Of a stretch of 8,626 bases of DNA, positions 7,249-8,626 are shown in pieces. The position numbers and the translations under genes were made by a program. The stretch lies in contig JAMOSM010000113.1 of assembly GCA_027063075.1 (NCBI GenBank), forward strand, positions 1 through 8,626, in the 5' to 3' direction. The notes beneath the pieces were generated by a model. It saw nothing but the letters and a program-made list of their open reading frames with translations. It had not been told where the DNA came from and searched no databases. Within the stretch, counting starts at the first letter, position 1. Each line of letters starts with the position of its first letter. Source of the DNA: Nautiliaceae bacterium (GTDB lineage: Bacteria; Campylobacterota; Campylobacteria; Campylobacterales; Nautiliaceae).

Positions 7249-8140
7249 AAGAATCTTAGAACTCTTAGAGGATTTAAAAAATAATAAAGAAATTTGTGTT
7301 AAATCCTGGGCTGCAGCTAAGGGAATTAGTGAAAGAAGTGTTCAAAGGTATTTAAAGGAAATAACAGAATTTTATGAAATAGAGCTTTATAAAACAAAAC
7401 AAGGGTGTTATAAACTGCTTCAGTTTGATGAGATTAAAAGAAAGACTATCGATAAAGATGAGCTTAAAGATTTTGAAAAATTTGCTCATATAGTCGCGGC
7501 TATGAGTCCTGAGTTTTTAAAATTTTTAGGGGTTGAGGAAAAAATTTTAAAAAGAATTGTTGATGAAAAGGTTTATTTTGTAAAAGAGTCTCCTGTTGAA
7601 GAGTTAAAAAACTCTAAATTTTTAAAACTTTTAAAAAGAGTTATAAAATACCGAAAAGTATTACAGATTAGATACGAAAGCGATAAAGAGTACTTTTTTG
7701 AATTTAAACCTTATAAGATTGTATTTAGCGAGGGAAACTGGTATTTAGTGGGAATGAGCAGTGATAATATTAATAACGGTTTTAAGTTTTTAAGGCTTAA
7801 TTTTATAAAAGATATTAAAGAGCTATCAAGAAGTTTTAAAAAAGATAAAGAGGTAGAAGAATTTGTGTATAACTTTCAGTCTCTTTTTAGCAGATTTAAA
7901 GTTAAGCCCTTTGAAGTGATTGTAAGTGTTGATAAGGAAATTGGCAGGTTTTTTAAAGCTAAAAAGTTTCTTAAAACTCAGACAATTTTGAATGAAAATG
8001 AAAACGGACTTATAATTAGGTATTATGTAACAAGCGATGAAGAAATTTTAATGCTTGCTAAAAAATGGGCTCCTCATATGAAAATAATTTCTCCTGAGTA
8101 TCTTCAAGAAACGTTAAAAAATTTTATAAAAAAAATATAA
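7238..8140 (+). CDS. WYL-domain transcriptional regulator with N-terminal helix-turn-helix
   Basis: WYL regulators pair a DNA-binding winged helix with a ligand-sensing WYL domain, and several control CRISPR-Cas or other defence genes. Numbering from the TTG at 7238 (300 residues): helix-turn-helix about 1-60, with VKSWAAAKGISERSVQRYL (21-39) as the turn and recognition helix; WYL domain about 128-200, with NWYLVG at 167-172 and R186 in FLRLNF; C-terminal WCX-like segment about 222-300. Start choice: TTG 7238 has GGAAGG (7225-7230) seven bases upstream and gives the family-like start MKTKRILELLEDL. In-frame TTG codons at 7217 and 7223 would add seven or five residues and cannot be excluded. 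The gene overlaps the end of cas6 by 11 bases and so is probably translationally coupled to it. Its likely targets are the cas10 promoter region just downstream and possibly its own operon. The ligand is unknown. Confidence 0.85.
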   Translation: MKTKRILELLEDLKNNKEICVKSWAAAKGISERSVQRYLKEITEFYEIELYKTKQGCYKLLQFDEIKRKTIDKDELKDFEKFAHIVAAMSPEFLKFLGVEEKILKRIVDEKVYFVKESPVEELKNSKFLKLLKRVIKYRKVLQIRYESDKEYFFEFKPYKIVFSEGNWYLVGMSSDNINNGFKFLRLNFIKDIKELSRSFKKDKEVEEFVYNFQSLFSRFKVKPFEVIVSVDKEIGRFFKAKKFLKTQTILNENENGLIIRYYVTSDEEILMLAKKWAPHMKIISPEYLQETLKNFIKKI

Positions 8141-8142
8141 AC

Positions 8143-8157
8143 AGACATTTTTTGTCT
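8143..8157 (+). terminator. Short hairpin after the WYL gene; weak terminator or operator
   Basis: AGACA at 8143-8147 pairs with TGTCT at 8153-8157 around a five-T loop, two bases after the WYL stop, and is followed by a T-rich stretch (TTGCTTTTTG). A five-pair stem with only two G-C pairs is weak for intrinsic termination. The same inverted repeat could instead be a regulator binding site ahead of cas10. Confidence 0.3.
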
Positions 8158-8198
8158 TTGCTTTTTGTTATGCTTAGATGTAAATTTTAAAAAAAAAT

Positions 8199-8240
8199 CT
8201 AATTTGACACTAATTTTATAAATTTTTTTGTTAATATTAT
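8199..8240 (+). promoter_or_regulatory. cas10: Candidate cas10 promoter with overlapping 11-base-period direct repeat
   Basis: A perfect TTGACA lies at 8204-8209. The best -10-like hexamers downstream are TAATAT (8232-8237) and TATTAT (8235-8240), but the spacing of 22 or more bases is longer than ideal, so the -10 may act largely on its own. CTAATTT occurs twice, at 8199-8205 and 8210-8216, exactly one helical turn apart and straddling the TTGACA, which would suit an operator. The rest of 8141-8263 is very AT-rich and holds no gene I can support. Confidence 0.4.
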
Positions 8241-8263
8241 TTTAATAAAGCAAAAGGATAAGT

Positions 8264-8626
8264 ATGAAAAAAATTGCACTCGCAGCTTTTTTGCACGATA
8301 TCGGAAAATTTGCTCAAAGAGCTGATGTTACTTTAACAAAGGATATTAAACTTTATAATTATACTCACGCAGCTTTCAGTGCAGATATACTTGAAAGATA
8401 TAAAAATATTTTTGGATTAAATGACGAAGAAATTGATTATGCGGCAATGCATCATAATCTAAAAGAAAATATGGATGACGAATATTGGATAATAGCCGCA
8501 GCCGATAGGCTTGCAAGCGGATTTGAGAGGGAAGTTTTTAAAGATTATAATGAAACTTCAAAAGAGTTTGAAAACTTTAAAAAACAAAGATTACAGTCTA
8601 TTTTTGATGAGAGTAAAAAGTATAAA
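8264..8626 (+). CDS. cas10: CRISPR type III effector subunit Cas10 (Csm1-like), N-terminal HD domain, partial
   Basis: Only the first 121 codons are in the window; the frame is open to the right edge. Cas10 is the large subunit of type III interference complexes: its HD domain cuts single-stranded DNA and its Palm domains (outside the window) make cyclic oligoadenylate messengers. The visible part is an intact HD domain: H11-D12 in AFLHDIGKFAQRA, H35 in YTHAAFS, H63-H64 in AAMHHN, and D81 in AAADRLASGFER. HDIGKF-QRA close to the start, and ADRLASG, are the usual Csm1/Cas10 pattern, so subtype III-A is favoured. III-D, or another HD-bearing type III variant, is not excluded without the rest of the gene and its neighbours. 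The ATG at 8264 is preceded by AAAAGGA (8252-8258) with five bases spacing. Unlike the preceding genes it starts after a 123-base gap, consistent with its own promoter. Confidence 0.88.
   Translation, partial: MKKIALAAFLHDIGKFAQRADVTLTKDIKLYNYTHAAFSADILERYKNIFGLNDEEIDYAAMHHNLKENMDDEYWIIAAADRLASGFEREVFKDYNETSKEFENFKKQRLQSIFDESKKYK

Noticed and set aside
8141..8263. A CRISPR array or leader in the gap before cas10
   Set aside because: No repeat of about 25-37 bases recurs here or anywhere else I could see in the window; only a seven-base direct repeat is present.

Overview
The window reads as chromosome of an AT-rich member of the Campylobacterota (Epsilonproteobacteria). Three things point there: a CheA with a C-terminal receiver domain (CheAY) followed directly by cheW, a MagIII-type 3-methyladenine DNA glycosylase closely resembling the Helicobacter pylori protein, and A-rich Shine-Dalgarno sites with tightly packed, overlapping genes. 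A thermophilic vent lineage such as Nautiliales is my best guess, but it is an inference from recall of protein style, not from a search.

Layout. (1) 1-1181, plus strand: the end of cheAY (open at the left edge) and complete cheW, the core of the chemotaxis signalling complex. (2) 1178-5016, minus strand: a three-gene run, read in the order secreted/outer-membrane-like protein of unknown function, hisS (histidyl-tRNA synthetase), speA (biosynthetic arginine decarboxylase). speA meets cheW tail to tail with a 4-base overlap of the stop codons. (3) 5044-8140, plus strand: a tightly coupled run of ymdB-type metallophosphoesterase, magIII, cas6 and a WYL-domain transcriptional regulator, with every junction overlapping. 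(4) 8141-8263: a 123-base intergenic region with a small hairpin, a TTGACA box and a short direct repeat. (5) 8264 to the right edge: the first 121 codons of cas10 (HD nuclease domain), the start of a type III CRISPR-Cas effector operon that continues outside the window.

How it fits together. The right end is the edge of a type III CRISPR-Cas locus. cas6, the crRNA-processing nuclease, is not in the effector operon here. It shares ATGA with the end of a DNA-repair gene and appears to be expressed from the ymdB promoter, while cas10 appears to have its own promoter. The WYL regulator sits between the two units and is the obvious candidate to control the cas10 promoter. This arrangement (housekeeping-driven crRNA maturation, separately regulated effector) is the most interesting point in the window. 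No CRISPR array, tRNA, rRNA, insertion sequence or transposase is visible. There is no gene-free stretch longer than 123 bases.
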